From contig JASEIE010000011.1 of assembly GCA_030024065.1 (NCBI GenBank), forward strand, positions 1 to 30,434: DNA of 30,434 nt, in the 5' to 3' direction. Below the pieces are notes generated by a model. That model had not been told where the DNA came from and ran no database searches. It was given only the letters and a program-made list of their open reading frames with translations. The stretch is from Thermodesulfobacteriota bacterium. GTDB taxonomy: Bacteria > Desulfobacterota > BSN033 > UBA1163. Position numbers and translations under genes: made by a program. How positions within the stretch are numbered: position 1 is the stretch's first letter; each line of letters begins with the position of its first letter. Below, one piece after another: positions 21,540 to 29,756 of the stretch.

Positions 21540-23531
21540 ATGTTAGATTTAGTCTGGTTGATCCCTCTATTTCCGGCAATCGGTTTTCTGATCAACGGAT
21601 TATTGGGAGGGCGTCTGGGAAAGGGTGTTGTCAGCGTGGTGGGCCCATCGGCCATCGGCCTTTCCTTTCTCACCTCCATCCTCATCTTCTTCGAGTTGAT
21701 CGGAAAACCGGCCACTGAACGCCACTTTGAAAAAATCCTCTTTGACTGGGTCGTCTCAGGCTCTTTCCAAACCGTCATCGGTTACCAGATCGATCCCCTC
21801 TCCATTTTAATGGCCCTCGTCGTTACAGGGGTCAGCTTTTTCATCCATATTTACTCTGTAGGGTATATGCATGACGATCCGGGTTACACACGGTACTTCA
21901 CCTATCTCAACCTCTTCGTCTTCATGATGCTCAATCTCATCCTGGCCAACAACTTCCTCCTGATGTTCGTGGGATGGGAGGGCGTGGGCCTATGCTCCTA
22001 TCTTCTCATCGGTTTCTGGTATGAGAAGGATTCCGCTGCGAATGCAGGGAAGAAGGCCTTTATCGTCAACCGGGTGGGTGACTTCGGTTTTATCCTGGGG
22101 ATGTTCCTCCTCTTCACCAGTCTGGGCCAGCACGGGATCTGGACCCTTGATTTCACCGAGGTCTTCGCCAATGCCAATAAACTTGATACGGCAACGGTCA
22201 CTGCCATCGCCATTCTGCTTTTTGTTGGAGCCTGCGGGAAGTCGGCACAGATTCCTCTCTATGTCTGGCTTCCCGATGCAATGGAAGGTCCCACACCGGT
22301 CAGCTCCCTCATCCATGCCGCCACGATGGTGACGGCAGGCGTCTATATGATCGCCCGGTGTAGCATCCTTTACAACATGGCGCCCATCGCTATGGCCATC
22401 GTGGCGATTGTGGGTGTGGCCACCGCCCTCTATACCGCCTCCATCGGATTCTGCCAGACCGATATCAAGAAGGTCCTTGCCTATTCGACGATCAGCCAGT
22501 TGGGATACATGTTTCTTGCCGTGGGCGTGGGAGCTTACAGCGCAGGGATCTTTCACCTGATGACCCATGCGTTCTTCAAGGGGCTTCTCTTTCTCGGCGC
22601 AGGAAGTGTCATGCATGCCCTGAGCGGAGAACTGGATATGAGGAAGATGGGAAATCTCAGAAAGAAGATTCCCATCACCTTCTGGACGTTCTTAATCGCC
22701 ACACTGGCGATCGCGGGTGTGCCCGGTCTCTCCGGATTTTTCAGCAAGGATGAGATCCTCTGGCAGGCCTTCTCCAGTTCTCATGGCCATTTCCTGCTCT
22801 GGCTGGTGGCAGCTGTGGCAGCGGGGATGACGGCCTTCTACATGTTCCGGGCGCTCTTTATGACCTTTTTTGGGGAATCCAGGGTGGATCACCATGTGGA
22901 ACACCATATCCACGAGTCTCCAAAGATCATGACCGTTCCCCTGATGGTCCTTGCCGTGGCCTCCATCATCGGAGGCTATGTGGGCATTCCCCATGTTTTG
23001 GGTGGAGCCAATCACATCCATGAATTTCTGGCACCGGTGTTGGGGGGAAGTGCCGAGCCGGTAAAAGCCCATGCCGGAATCTCCATCATCTCGGAGGCCT
23101 GGGCAAGCGGAGGTGCAACAGGGGGACATTCGGCTGCGCTTGAGCTCTTCTTGATGGCCCTCTCTGTGGGCATTGCCCTCCTCGGAATCGGAATCGCCTA
23201 CCTCCTCTATGTGAGGAATCCGGCCCTGCCAAAACTTCTGTCTGAGAGATGGAAGGGATTGTACCGGCTGGTGTTCAACAAGTATTACATTGATGAACTC
23301 TATGAGGTTCTCTTCGTCGACTCTCTAAAGAAATTGGGCACGGCTCTGTGGAAAGGATTTGACGAGTTCATCATCGATGGAACGGTCAATGGGATTGCCT
23401 ATCTGATCGGGTGGATCTCCAGTGTGGCAAGGAGGATGCAGACCGGACTGGTTCAGAACTACGCTTTTTCCATGGTCATTGGCGGATTGATCCTTGTCAT
23501 CTACTATATCATGCGGGGCATCTTCTATTAA
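21540..23531 (+). CDS. nuoL: NADH-quinone oxidoreductase subunit L
   Basis: This 663-residue antiporter-like subunit makes up the distal end of the proton-pumping arm and includes the long lateral helix at its C-terminus. Key residues are the glutamate in FVGWEGVGLCSYLLIGFW, the lysine in GACGKSAQIPLYVWLPDAME and the histidines in SSLIHAATMVTAGVYM and LMTHAFFKGLLFL. A His-rich loop (VDHHVEHHIHESP) follows helix 12. AAAGGAG precedes the ATG. The length is normal for NuoL. Confidence 0.96.
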   Translation: MLDLVWLIPLFPAIGFLINGLLGGRLGKGVVSVVGPSAIGLSFLTSILIFFELIGKPATERHFEKILFDWVVSGSFQTVIGYQIDPLSILMALVVTGVSFFIHIYSVGYMHDDPGYTRYFTYLNLFVFMMLNLILANNFLLMFVGWEGVGLCSYLLIGFWYEKDSAANAGKKAFIVNRVGDFGFILGMFLLFTSLGQHGIWTLDFTEVFANANKLDTATVTAIAILLFVGACGKSAQIPLYVWLPDAMEGPTPVSSLIHAATMVTAGVYMIARCSILYNMAPIAMAIVAIVGVATALYTASIGFCQTDIKKVLAYSTISQLGYMFLAVGVGAYSAGIFHLMTHAFFKGLLFLGAGSVMHALSGELDMRKMGNLRKKIPITFWTFLIATLAIAGVPGLSGFFSKDEILWQAFSSSHGHFLLWLVAAVAAGMTAFYMFRALFMTFFGESRVDHHVEHHIHESPKIMTVPLMVLAVASIIGGYVGIPHVLGGANHIHEFLAPVLGGSAEPVKAHAGISIISEAWASGGATGGHSAALELFLMALSVGIALLGIGIAYLLYVRNPALPKLLSERWKGLYRLVFNKYYIDELYEVLFVDSLKKLGTALWKGFDEFIIDGTVNGIAYLIGWISSVARRMQTGLVQNYAFSMVIGGLILVIYYIMRGIFY

Positions 23532-23532
23532 T

Positions 23533-23620
23533 GGAGCGAATAAACCGAATGAGAGCGAATTCACCGAATATTCTCGAATTTTCATTCGCCTAATTTGTTG
23601 TCATTCGAATTATTCGTGTA
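23533..23620. repeat. Inverted word repeat CGAAT/ATTCG between nuoL and nuoM
   Basis: The left part repeats GCGAAT, CCGAAT and GCGAATTC; the right part has CATTCGCC, CATTCGAATTATTCG. The centre is GAATATTC. The arms are imperfect reverse complements; no gene is present. Confidence 0.55.
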
Positions 23621-23638
23621 CAAAAAGGAGTTGGTTTC

Positions 23639-25183
23639 ATGACAATCTTGGGAATTCCCATCCTATCCTTTCTGATCTTCTTCCCACTCTTGGGGGCGGT
23701 GGTTCTCCTCTTCATAAAAAAGGACAATACCATCCGGGTCGTGACCCTGCTCCTCGCCCTCATTGAGTTTATCGTCTCGATTCCCCTCTTCTTTCAATTC
23801 GATTCCACTACAGCGGCGATGCAATTTGTTGAGGATTGGTGGTGGATTGAATCTTTTGGGATCAGTTACAAACTGGGGATCGACGGGATCAGCCTCCTTC
23901 TTGTCTTATTGGCCACCTTCCTGACCGTTCTCTGCGTCCTCTGTTCCTGGACAGCAATCACCTTCCGGGTGAAAGAGTTTATGATCTCCTTCCTCTTCCT
24001 CGAGACAGGAATGGTGGGTGCTTTGGTTGCTTTAGATCTCATCCTCTTCTATGTCTTTTGGGAGGTGATGCTCATCCCGATGTATCTTCTCATCGGCGTT
24101 TGGGGAGATCCCAAGAGGCGAATCTATGCGGCGATCAAGTTCTTCCTCTTCACCATGGCGGGAAGCGTGCTGATGCTGGTTGCCATTCTTGTCCTCTATT
24201 TCATCAATCTGAAGGCAACGGGCAGGGCGACCTTCGATGTGCTCGAGCTCTACAAGCTTGGAATTCCGGTCGGGACCCAGTACTGGCTCTTCGGCGCCTT
24301 TGCCCTGGCCTTTGCCATCAAGGTTCCGATGTTTCCATTCCATACCTGGTTGCCCGATGCCCATACCGAGGCGCCGACGGCCGGGAGTGTGATTCTGGCC
24401 GGAGTCTTGCTGAAGATGGGGACTTATGGATTCATCCGGTTTGCCATGCCCCTCTTTCCGAATGCCGCCTTCGACCTGATGCCTCTGATCTCTGTGCTGG
24501 CGCTCATTGGAATTATTTATGGGGCGCTGGTCTCCATGATGCAACCCGACCTGAAAAGGCTGGTGGCCTTCTCGAGTGTGAGCCATTTAGGATACGTCAT
24601 GTTAGGGATGTTTGCCTTGAATACGCAGGGAGTTCAGGGGTCGATCTATCAGATGCTCAACCACGGGATCAGCACGGGCTCTCTCTTCTTGATCGTCGGA
24701 ATGATCTATGAACGACGCCACACCAGGATGATCTCCGAGTTCGGAGGGCTCTCGAAGGTGATGCCGATCTATGCCACCTTCTTCATGATCATCACCCTCT
24801 CCTCCATCGGGCTTCCCGGGACGAACGGGTTTGTAGGAGAATTTCTGATCCTGCTTGGGGCCTTCCAGGCCAATGTCACCTATGGGGTCCTAGCCGCGGC
24901 GGGAGTCATCTTGGGTGCAGCCTACATGCTCTGGATGTTCCAGCGAGTGATGTTTGGAAAGATTACCAATCCCAAGAACGAAGGGCTGAAGGATCTCAAT
25001 GCACGGGAGATCATCACCCTTATTCCGATGGTGGCCCTGATCTTCCTCATGGGAATCTATCCCAAGCTCTTCTTCAGCAAGATGGATGTTACCGTCGAAA
25101 AGTTTTTAAAGGACTTTAAAGGAAAGATTGAGATGAAAGCGGAACTGCCCTCTTCGAAGATGATGGCAGAGATCAAAAAATAG
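23639..25183 (+). CDS. nuoM: NADH-quinone oxidoreductase subunit M
   Basis: This is a 514-residue, 14-helix antiporter-like subunit (ND4). The proton-path glutamate is in [19 protein letters not shown] and the lysines are in [20 protein letters not shown] and [34 protein letters not shown] and [13 protein letters not shown] are also typical. AAAAAGGAG lies 8 bases upstream of the ATG. Its C-terminal tail is hydrophilic and about 30 residues long. Confidence 0.96.
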   Translation: MTILGIPILSFLIFFPLLGAVVLLFIKKDNTIRVVTLLLALIEFIVSIPLFFQFDSTTAAMQFVEDWWWIESFGISYKLGIDGISLLLVLLATFLTVLCVLCSWTAITFRVKEFMISFLFLETGMVGALVALDLILFYVFWEVMLIPMYLLIGVWGDPKRRIYAAIKFFLFTMAGSVLMLVAILVLYFINLKATGRATFDVLELYKLGIPVGTQYWLFGAFALAFAIKVPMFPFHTWLPDAHTEAPTAGSVILAGVLLKMGTYGFIRFAMPLFPNAAFDLMPLISVLALIGIIYGALVSMMQPDLKRLVAFSSVSHLGYVMLGMFALNTQGVQGSIYQMLNHGISTGSLFLIVGMIYERRHTRMISEFGGLSKVMPIYATFFMIITLSSIGLPGTNGFVGEFLILLGAFQANVTYGVLAAAGVILGAAYMLWMFQRVMFGKITNPKNEGLKDLNAREIITLIPMVALIFLMGIYPKLFFSKMDVTVEKFLKDFKGKIEMKAELPSSKMMAEIKK

Positions 25184-25186
25184 TTA

Positions 25187-25262
25187 TGAGTTCGGAGTTC
25201 GTAGTTCGGAGTTTTAAAGCTTAATCCCTCCGAACTCCGAACTAAATTACTCCGAAATAGTT
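25187..25262. repeat. Inverted word repeat GAGTTCGGAGTTCG / CGAACTCCGAACT between nuoM and nuoN
   Basis: The left arm has AGTTCGGAGTTC and TAGTTCGGAG; the right arm has CTCCGAACTCCGAACT and TTACTCCGAA. They form a hairpin around TTTTAAAGCTTAA. It lies upstream of the nuoN ribosome binding site. Confidence 0.7.
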
Positions 25263-25288
25263 CTTCCCATTCAATTGGAGGCTTTTTA

Positions 25289-26740
25289 ATGAAGATACCG
25301 GAAATTGACCTTTATCTCATAGCGCCCGAGATCATCATCGCCGCCTTCGGATTCTTAGTTCTTCTGGTCGATGTCTTCTCGCCCAAAGGGGAGAAAAAGG
25401 GATATCTCGGAATCCTCAGTCTGATCGGTCTGGTCATCGCCTTCCTTTACACCCTTCCCTTGGTAGGATCGGCTAAAACCGGTTTTGAAGGAATGTTCAC
25501 CTCTGATGGATTCGCCATCTTCTTCAAGATCACCTTCCTGATCATCGCCTTTTTAACCGTTCTGATCTCAATGGGCTACGCTTCAAGAGAAGGGATCGAA
25601 GGCGGGGAGTATTACACGCTGATCCTCTTTGCCACCCTCGGGATGATGCTGATGGCTGGCGGGACGCATCTGATCGTCGTCTTCCTCGGACTGGAGACGA
25701 TGTCCATCTCCATCTACATCCTGGCCGGGATGATGCGGGAAGACCGGAGATCGGCGGAGGCGGCCTTAAAATATTTTCTCCTCGGCGCTTTTGCAACCGG
25801 GTTTTTGCTCTACGGTATCGCTCTCATTTATGGCGCCACAGGATCCCTCTATCTCAACGATATCGCCGCTTATATTGCTTCCAAAAATCTGTTAAAAAAC
25901 CCGATGCTCCTGATGAGCCTAGTCTTCCTCACCATTGGCTTTGGCTTTAAGATCGCTTCTGTTCCTTTTCATATGTGGACCCCTGATGTCTATGAGGGGG
26001 CTCCGACCTCGATCACTGCCTTTATGGCCACAGGCGTGAAGGCCGCCGGTTTTTCAGCGCTGGTCAGAGTCTTCTTTACGGCCCTTCCGGGTTTTCGTCC
26101 GGATTGGACCTCGATCATGTGGCTCATCGCTGTCGCGACGATGACAGTCGGAAACATCATCGCCATCTCCCAGAACAATATCAAAAGAATGCTTGCCTAT
26201 TCGAGCATCGCTCATGCCGGATATATCCTCGTCGCTTTTGTCGCGGGGAACGATTTGGGAACCTCAGGGATCCTCTTCTATCTCATGGCTTATGCCTTTA
26301 TGAATCTCGGCGCTTTCACCTGTGTGATCCTTCTGGGGAAGAAAGGGGAGGAGAACACGCTGATTACGGATTATGCCGGAGTGGGGTTCAAATATCCCCT
26401 CGTTGCTGTCTCGATGACCATCTTTCTTCTCTCGATGGCAGGTATCCCTCCTCTGGCTGGATTCATGGCCAAGTTCTATATCTTCAGCGCTGCGGTGAAA
26501 TCGGAATTCTACTGGCTGGCCATCATCGGCGTGCTCAACAGCGCCATCTCTGTCTATTACTACCTCCGCGTCACGGTCTTTATGTATTTCCGGGAATCGG
26601 AGCGGGAGATCACCGGTCTCCAGTTTTTACCAGCGCCGGTGATTGCCCTGATCCTGGCCCTGATCGGGACCTTCTACATGGGAATCTTCCCTTCCAATGT
26701 CCTCTCCTTCGCCCAGAAATCCATCGCCGGTTTGATGTAG
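25289..26740 (+). CDS. nuoN: NADH-quinone oxidoreductase subunit N
   Basis: This 483-residue antiporter-like subunit (ND2) is the last gene of the complex I operon. Landmarks are GLETMSISIYILAGMMREDR with the glutamate, SAEAALKYFLLGAFATGF with a conserved lysine, GFGFKIASVPFHMWTPDVYE and NIKRMLAYSSIAHAGYILVAF. GGAGG lies 7 bases before the ATG. Terminator-like hairpins follow within 70 bases of its stop, which fits the end of the transcript. Confidence 0.96.
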   Translation: MKIPEIDLYLIAPEIIIAAFGFLVLLVDVFSPKGEKKGYLGILSLIGLVIAFLYTLPLVGSAKTGFEGMFTSDGFAIFFKITFLIIAFLTVLISMGYASREGIEGGEYYTLILFATLGMMLMAGGTHLIVVFLGLETMSISIYILAGMMREDRRSAEAALKYFLLGAFATGFLLYGIALIYGATGSLYLNDIAAYIASKNLLKNPMLLMSLVFLTIGFGFKIASVPFHMWTPDVYEGAPTSITAFMATGVKAAGFSALVRVFFTALPGFRPDWTSIMWLIAVATMTVGNIIAISQNNIKRMLAYSSIAHAGYILVAFVAGNDLGTSGILFYLMAYAFMNLGAFTCVILLGKKGEENTLITDYAGVGFKYPLVAVSMTIFLLSMAGIPPLAGFMAKFYIFSAAVKSEFYWLAIIGVLNSAISVYYYLRVTVFMYFRESEREITGLQFLPAPVIALILALIGTFYMGIFPSNVLSFAQKSIAGLM

Positions 26741-26806
26741 TTTCCGGCTCAATAAGTTTTTGCGGAAAAGATGTGGCGTCGGCATTTCATGACGACGTAT
26801 TTTTTT
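26741..26806 (+). terminator. Probable terminator of the nuo operon
   Basis: CGTCG (26777-26781) pairs with CGACG (26793-26797), followed by TATTTTTTT. A second weak hairpin, TTCCG (from 26741) with CGGAA (to 26766), precedes it. The stems are short, so the call is moderate. The rest of 26741-27200 holds two repeats described separately and no gene. Confidence 0.5.
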
Positions 26807-26860
26807 GATATGATATGTACAAAACTAGCGTACTGTCTCAGGAATGTGTTTACACAGTTT

Positions 26861-26925
26861 GTCATTCCGGACTTGATCCGGAATCCAGCCTTTTCAATCT
26901 TGATTCCCGTTTTTGCGGGAATGAC
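26861..26925. repeat. GTCATTCC-flanked palindromic repeat, copy 1
   Basis: The element begins GTCATTCC and ends GGAATGAC. Inside are two hairpins, CCGGA-CTTGA-TCCGG and CCCG-TTTTTG-CGGG. A longer, related element lies at 27951-28108 in the same orientation. Such elements are common dispersed repeats in proteobacterial genomes. Confidence 0.75.
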
Positions 26926-27007
26926 AGTGATTTCGCCCTTATCTCAAAACACTTCGATTTGAAAATTGTGAATTTGCCCACCTGGGAGAGAAAATAAAAT
27001 GGGGTCA

Positions 27008-27087
27008 GGCATTAGTAATAAGGTATTTATTTGACAGGAGACAGAAAAAGTGGAGGAGCCTCAGAGGACCACATTACTAATACTGCC
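27008..27087. repeat. Inverted repeat ATTAGTAAT / ATTACTAAT of unknown type
   Basis: GGCATTAGTAAT (27008-27019) is matched by ATTACTAATACTGCC (27073-27087) as an inverted repeat with a 3-base insertion, enclosing about 50 bases. It might be the remains of a small transposon end, but no transposase is visible. Confidence 0.4.
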
Positions 27088-27200
27088 ACCCAGACTCGGT
27101 AATGAAGGGTTGATCCCTATGCTTGAAAATAGTATCTTCAAAGGGATACAATGTTTTAAAAAAATGGGTCGAATTCAAGAAAGAGAGGAAAGGAGTCGAA

Positions 27201-27896
27201 ATGAAAATACAATGGATTCTTTTTTTAGGACTACTGGTTTTAGTCGGTCAGGTGCAGGCAGAGGAAAAAGGAGCGCTAAAAAACCAGAAGGATAAGGTGA
27301 GTTATATCATCGGGATGGATATCGGGACAAACCTTTAAAAACAGTCGGTCGATATCAACCCGGATGTTCTTTTAAGGGGGGTGAAGGATGCGATCTCCGG
27401 CAATAAACCCTTATTGACAGAGCAAGAAGTTGGTGAGACGATGGCTGCCTTTCAGAAGGAGATGAAGGCAAAACAGGAGGAGATGATGAAAAAGACCGGA
27501 GAGAAGAATAAAAAAGAGGGAGAGGTATTCCTTGCGGGAAATAAGAAGAAAGAAGGGGTTGTTACATTGCCCAGCGGCTTGCAGTATAGGGTGATCAAAA
27601 ACGGTAGTGGAAAAAAACCAAAACTGACGGATACGGTGACGACCCATTACAAAGGCACCCTGATCGATGGAACCGAATTCGACAGCTCTTACCAGCGCGG
27701 GCAACCGGCAAGTTTTCAGGTCAACGGGGTCGTTGCGGGTTGGACTGAAGCCCTTCAGCGCATGGAGGAAGGGGCAAAGTGGCAGCTCTTCGTTCCTTCT
27801 CAGCTCGCCTATGGTGAACGGGGTGCAGGACCGATCGGACCCAATGCCACCCTCATTTTCGAGGTTGAACTGATTTCGGTTCAGGAGAAGAAGTAA
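27201..27896 (+). pseudogene. FKBP-type peptidyl-prolyl isomerase (Mip/FkpA-like), interrupted by an in-frame TAA
   Basis: The start MKIQWILFLGLLVLVGQVQA is a clear signal peptide, so the product would be periplasmic. It is followed by KDKVSYIIGMDIGTNL, then TAA at 27336-27338, then KQSVDINPDVLL in the same frame. The full frame has the Mip-type N-terminal dimerisation helix (EMKAKQEEMMKKTGEKNKKE) and an intact FKBP domain: LPSGLQYRVIKNGSG, VTTHYKGTLIDGTEFDSS and the final ATLIFEVELISV. A single A-to-T change in AAA (Lys) would create the stop. It may be a genuine nonsense mutation or a sequence error. AAAGGAG precedes the ATG. The downstream part from ATG 27381 could be made alone but without a signal peptide. 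Confidence 0.85.
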
Positions 27897-27950
27897 AACG
27901 GTAATAAGATACTACGCCAAAGACATTAGAAATTTTAGTGTTACTTTTTT

Positions 27951-28108
27951 GTCATTCCTGCGGAAGCAGAGCCTGCCCCGCACTTGATGCGGGGAATCCA
28001 TCGTCTTTAAATACTGGTTCCCTGTTTTCACAGGGACACCCCGTACTGGATACGGGGCTGGACTCCCGCCGGAGTTTGTCCCGCACTCCGATGCGGGGCG
28101 GAAATGAC
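27951..28108. repeat. GTCATTCC-flanked palindromic repeat, copy 2 (long form)
   Basis: It starts GTCATTCC and ends GGAAATGAC. It contains a chain of hairpins: CCCCGC/GCGGGG, CCCTG/CAGGG, CCCCGT/ACGGGG and CCCGC/GCGGG. It occupies the middle of the 27897-28277 spacer, which otherwise holds only a possible promoter. Confidence 0.75.
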
Positions 28109-28217
28109 AAGACTCATTCATCAGTGTAAGAAGCGAATCCTCAGACTTCGATGCGTAAGAATCAAATGTCAAGGCCTGATCCCTCCCCTTTATTTGAAAG
28201 GCGCCGCAAATATGTTC

Positions 28218-28246
28218 TTGATTTTATCAAAATTAGGTGATAGAGT
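28218..28246 (+). promoter_or_regulatory. Possible promoter of the toxin-antitoxin pair
   Basis: TTGATT (28218-28223), a 17-base spacer, and TAGAGT (28241-28246) each match the sigma-70 consensus in four of six bases. It lies 32 bases before the antitoxin start. Confidence 0.35.
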
Positions 28247-28277
28247 TTTTTTATAAATCTCATCGAAAGGAGGAAGC

Positions 28278-28547
28278 ATGCCTATCATTAAATCTATTTC
28301 AAGTCTACGCAATCAAACAAGGGATATCGCTTCCTTGTGTCATGAACAGGATGAGCCTGTTTATCTGACCACAAACGGAGAAGGCGATCTTGTGGTAATG
28401 AGTATCGAGCATTATGAACGACTCAAAGCAAGAGTCGAACTCTTTGGAAAACTTGCCGTGGCCCAAGCCCAAGCCGCGGCTGGTGAAAGGGGGTTTACCC
28501 ATACTCAAGTCATAAAAAAGCTTAGACACCGCTTGCATGGCAAATAG
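28278..28547 (+). CDS. Phd/YefM-family antitoxin
   Basis: This 89-residue protein has the Phd/YefM N-terminal DNA-binding fold: SISSLRNQTRDIASLCHEQD, then EPVYLTTNGEGDLVVMSIEHYERL. The C-terminal half (FGKLAVAQAQAAAGERGFTH and on) would wrap around the toxin. AAAGGAGG lies 5 bases before the ATG. It overlaps the toxin gene by 11 bases, the usual arrangement, and it likely represses its own promoter. Confidence 0.9.
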   Translation: MPIIKSISSLRNQTRDIASLCHEQDEPVYLTTNGEGDLVVMSIEHYERLKARVELFGKLAVAQAQAAAGERGFTHTQVIKKLRHRLHGK

Positions 28548-28842
28548 ATATACTCTCCGCTACCTCCCCATTGCCGTTGATGATCTTATCTCAATCTTCG
28601 ACTGGATTGCGAATGATAGTCCGGCCAATGCCGCAGCTTTTATCGAAAAGCTCGACCAACGCATCGGCAATCTTAGAATTCATCCATTTCTTGGCCACAT
28701 ACCAAGAGATGACAAACTTAAAAGTTTGGGTTATCGCGTCCTTGTTATCGAATCCTACCTTGTATTTTACATCGTTCGCGGCAAAATCGTTGAGATTCAC
28801 CGCGTTGTTCACGGCTCACGTAATTTAAATGACATCATATAA
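28537..28842 (+). CDS. RelE/ParE-family toxin
   Basis: This 101-residue protein matches the ParE/RelE toxin fold: an N-terminal strand (YTLRYLPIAVDDLISIFDWI), helices with SPANAAAFIEKLDQRI, then LRIHPFLGHIP and strands GYRVLVIESYLVFYIVRGKI and VEIHRVVHGSRNL. The IHRVVHGSR ending is typical of ParE-like members (gyrase inhibitors) and also of RelE-type relatives, so the target is not assigned. No ribosome binding site is present; it is translated by coupling with the antitoxin. Confidence 0.9.
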   Translation: MANRYTLRYLPIAVDDLISIFDWIANDSPANAAAFIEKLDQRIGNLRIHPFLGHIPRDDKLKSLGYRVLVIESYLVFYIVRGKIVEIHRVVHGSRNLNDII

Positions 28843-29176
28843 ACCTTTGTTCTTTTCCTTTGTGAAACATTTGAGATAACGGTATGAGGAGAATGGCGAA
28901 GCCTTGGGGTGTTAACCGCAAACTCTCGGTTATCTGACGGCGCGGGAAAAATATTCTTTTCAATCTCTTACCCAACTCAATTATTCCTATTTGACTTCTT
29001 CATCCAAATTCAATAAAGTCTAAACCAAATATAGGCCATTGCGATAGCCCTTTTTTCAGACCTCACCAGGCAAGCAAAAAAGCCAAAGGGCTTTTAGAGA
29101 AAGCCAAAAGAGAAGTGGAAGAATTTATTGAGGAAAACTAACCCGTTACAAGGGGTTAAAATGAGCAGGCAATCCA
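28843..29176. other. Gene-poor spacer with a possible C-terminal gene remnant
   Basis: There is no intact gene. Bases 29073-29141 encode, in one frame, SKKAKGLLEKAKREVEEFIEE plus Asn and a stop. It looks like the charged C-terminal tail of a lost protein, but upstream codons in that frame show no recognisable domain. A short ATG frame at 29161 with AAGGGG upstream runs only eight codons. Confidence 0.3.
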
Positions 29177-29653
29177 ATGAAGAATAAAGTGATAGGACCC
29201 GGGAATTACAATAGCCTGCTTTACGGGATTGTCTATATCCTTGTCGAGGCAAGAACAAAGGCAGTTAGAGAAATTAATAAGGCCCAAGTATTAGCTTACT
29301 ATGAGATAGGCCGTGAGATTGTCGAGTTTGAACAGAAGGGAAGGGTGAGGGCAGAATATGGAGAGGAGCTGATACAAAAGCTTTCGAAGGATATGACAAA
29401 AAATTTTGGCAGAGGTTTTTCTGAAATAAATCTAAGAAATATGAGGCGATTTTATTTAGAATTCCCCATTCAGATTCAACAGACAGTGTCTGTTGAATCT
29501 GAAAAATCCCAGACTCCGTCTGGGAAATCAGAGACAATGCCTCGTAAACCCCCGATTCAGCAGACGCTGTCTAAAGAATTTCAGCCAATACTTTCTTGGT
29601 CGCATTATTGTGAATTATTGAAGGTAGAAGAACCCCGTGCCCGTTCCTTATAA
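29177..29653 (+). pseudogene. Truncated DUF1016 (YhcG-type) protein
   Basis: The 158-residue frame carries the DUF1016 N-terminal domain: ILVEARTKAVREINKAQVLA, YYEIGREIVEFEQKGRVRAE, YGEELIQKLSKDMTKNFGRG and FSEINLRNMRRFYLEFP. After a linker with palindromes comes LSWSHYCELLKVEEPRARSL and a stop at 29651. Full-length relatives continue (about 330-350 residues) with the PD-(D/E)XK nuclease domain after the LSWSHY block. So it is cut at that boundary, either by a frameshift or a deletion. The start has only a weak ribosome binding site. It likely descends from a defence-type or repair nuclease. Confidence 0.8.
29471..29525. repeat. Two perfect palindromes inside the DUF1016 coding sequence
   Basis: CAGATTCAACAGACA (29471-29485) and its exact complement at 29487-29501 share a one-base centre, a 15-bp stem. 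It is followed by TCCCAGAC (29507-29514) with GTCTGGGA (29518-29525). They encode the linker between two domains (QQTVSVESEKSQ region). Confidence 0.85.
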
Positions 29654-29756
29654 AGACACATTTATTGAAAGGATCTACCCCCTTATTTGAGTCAGACCAA
29701 GTTGTAAGGAGGATATGCTTCATCAAATAATCCAATAGAAAAGAAAGGATAAAACT

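Noticed and set aside
21990..22616. 208-codon minus-strand frame, antisense to nuoL
   Set aside because: His/Gly/Asp-rich low-complexity translation, the mirror of conserved NuoL helices; not a gene.
24058..24711. 217-codon plus-strand frame within nuoM in another register
   Set aside because: It overlaps the conserved core of NuoM and has no domain; the nuoM frame is certain.
27336..27338. Recoding at the FKBP stop, by analogy with the TGA codons
   Set aside because: The codon is TAA, which is not used for selenocysteine, and the position is a non-catalytic lysine; nonsense mutation or error is simpler.
29714..29737. Seven-codon leader peptide with a strong TAAGGAGG site
   Set aside because: It could be a chance frame or a remnant of the cut DUF1016 gene; no attenuator-like structure accompanies it.
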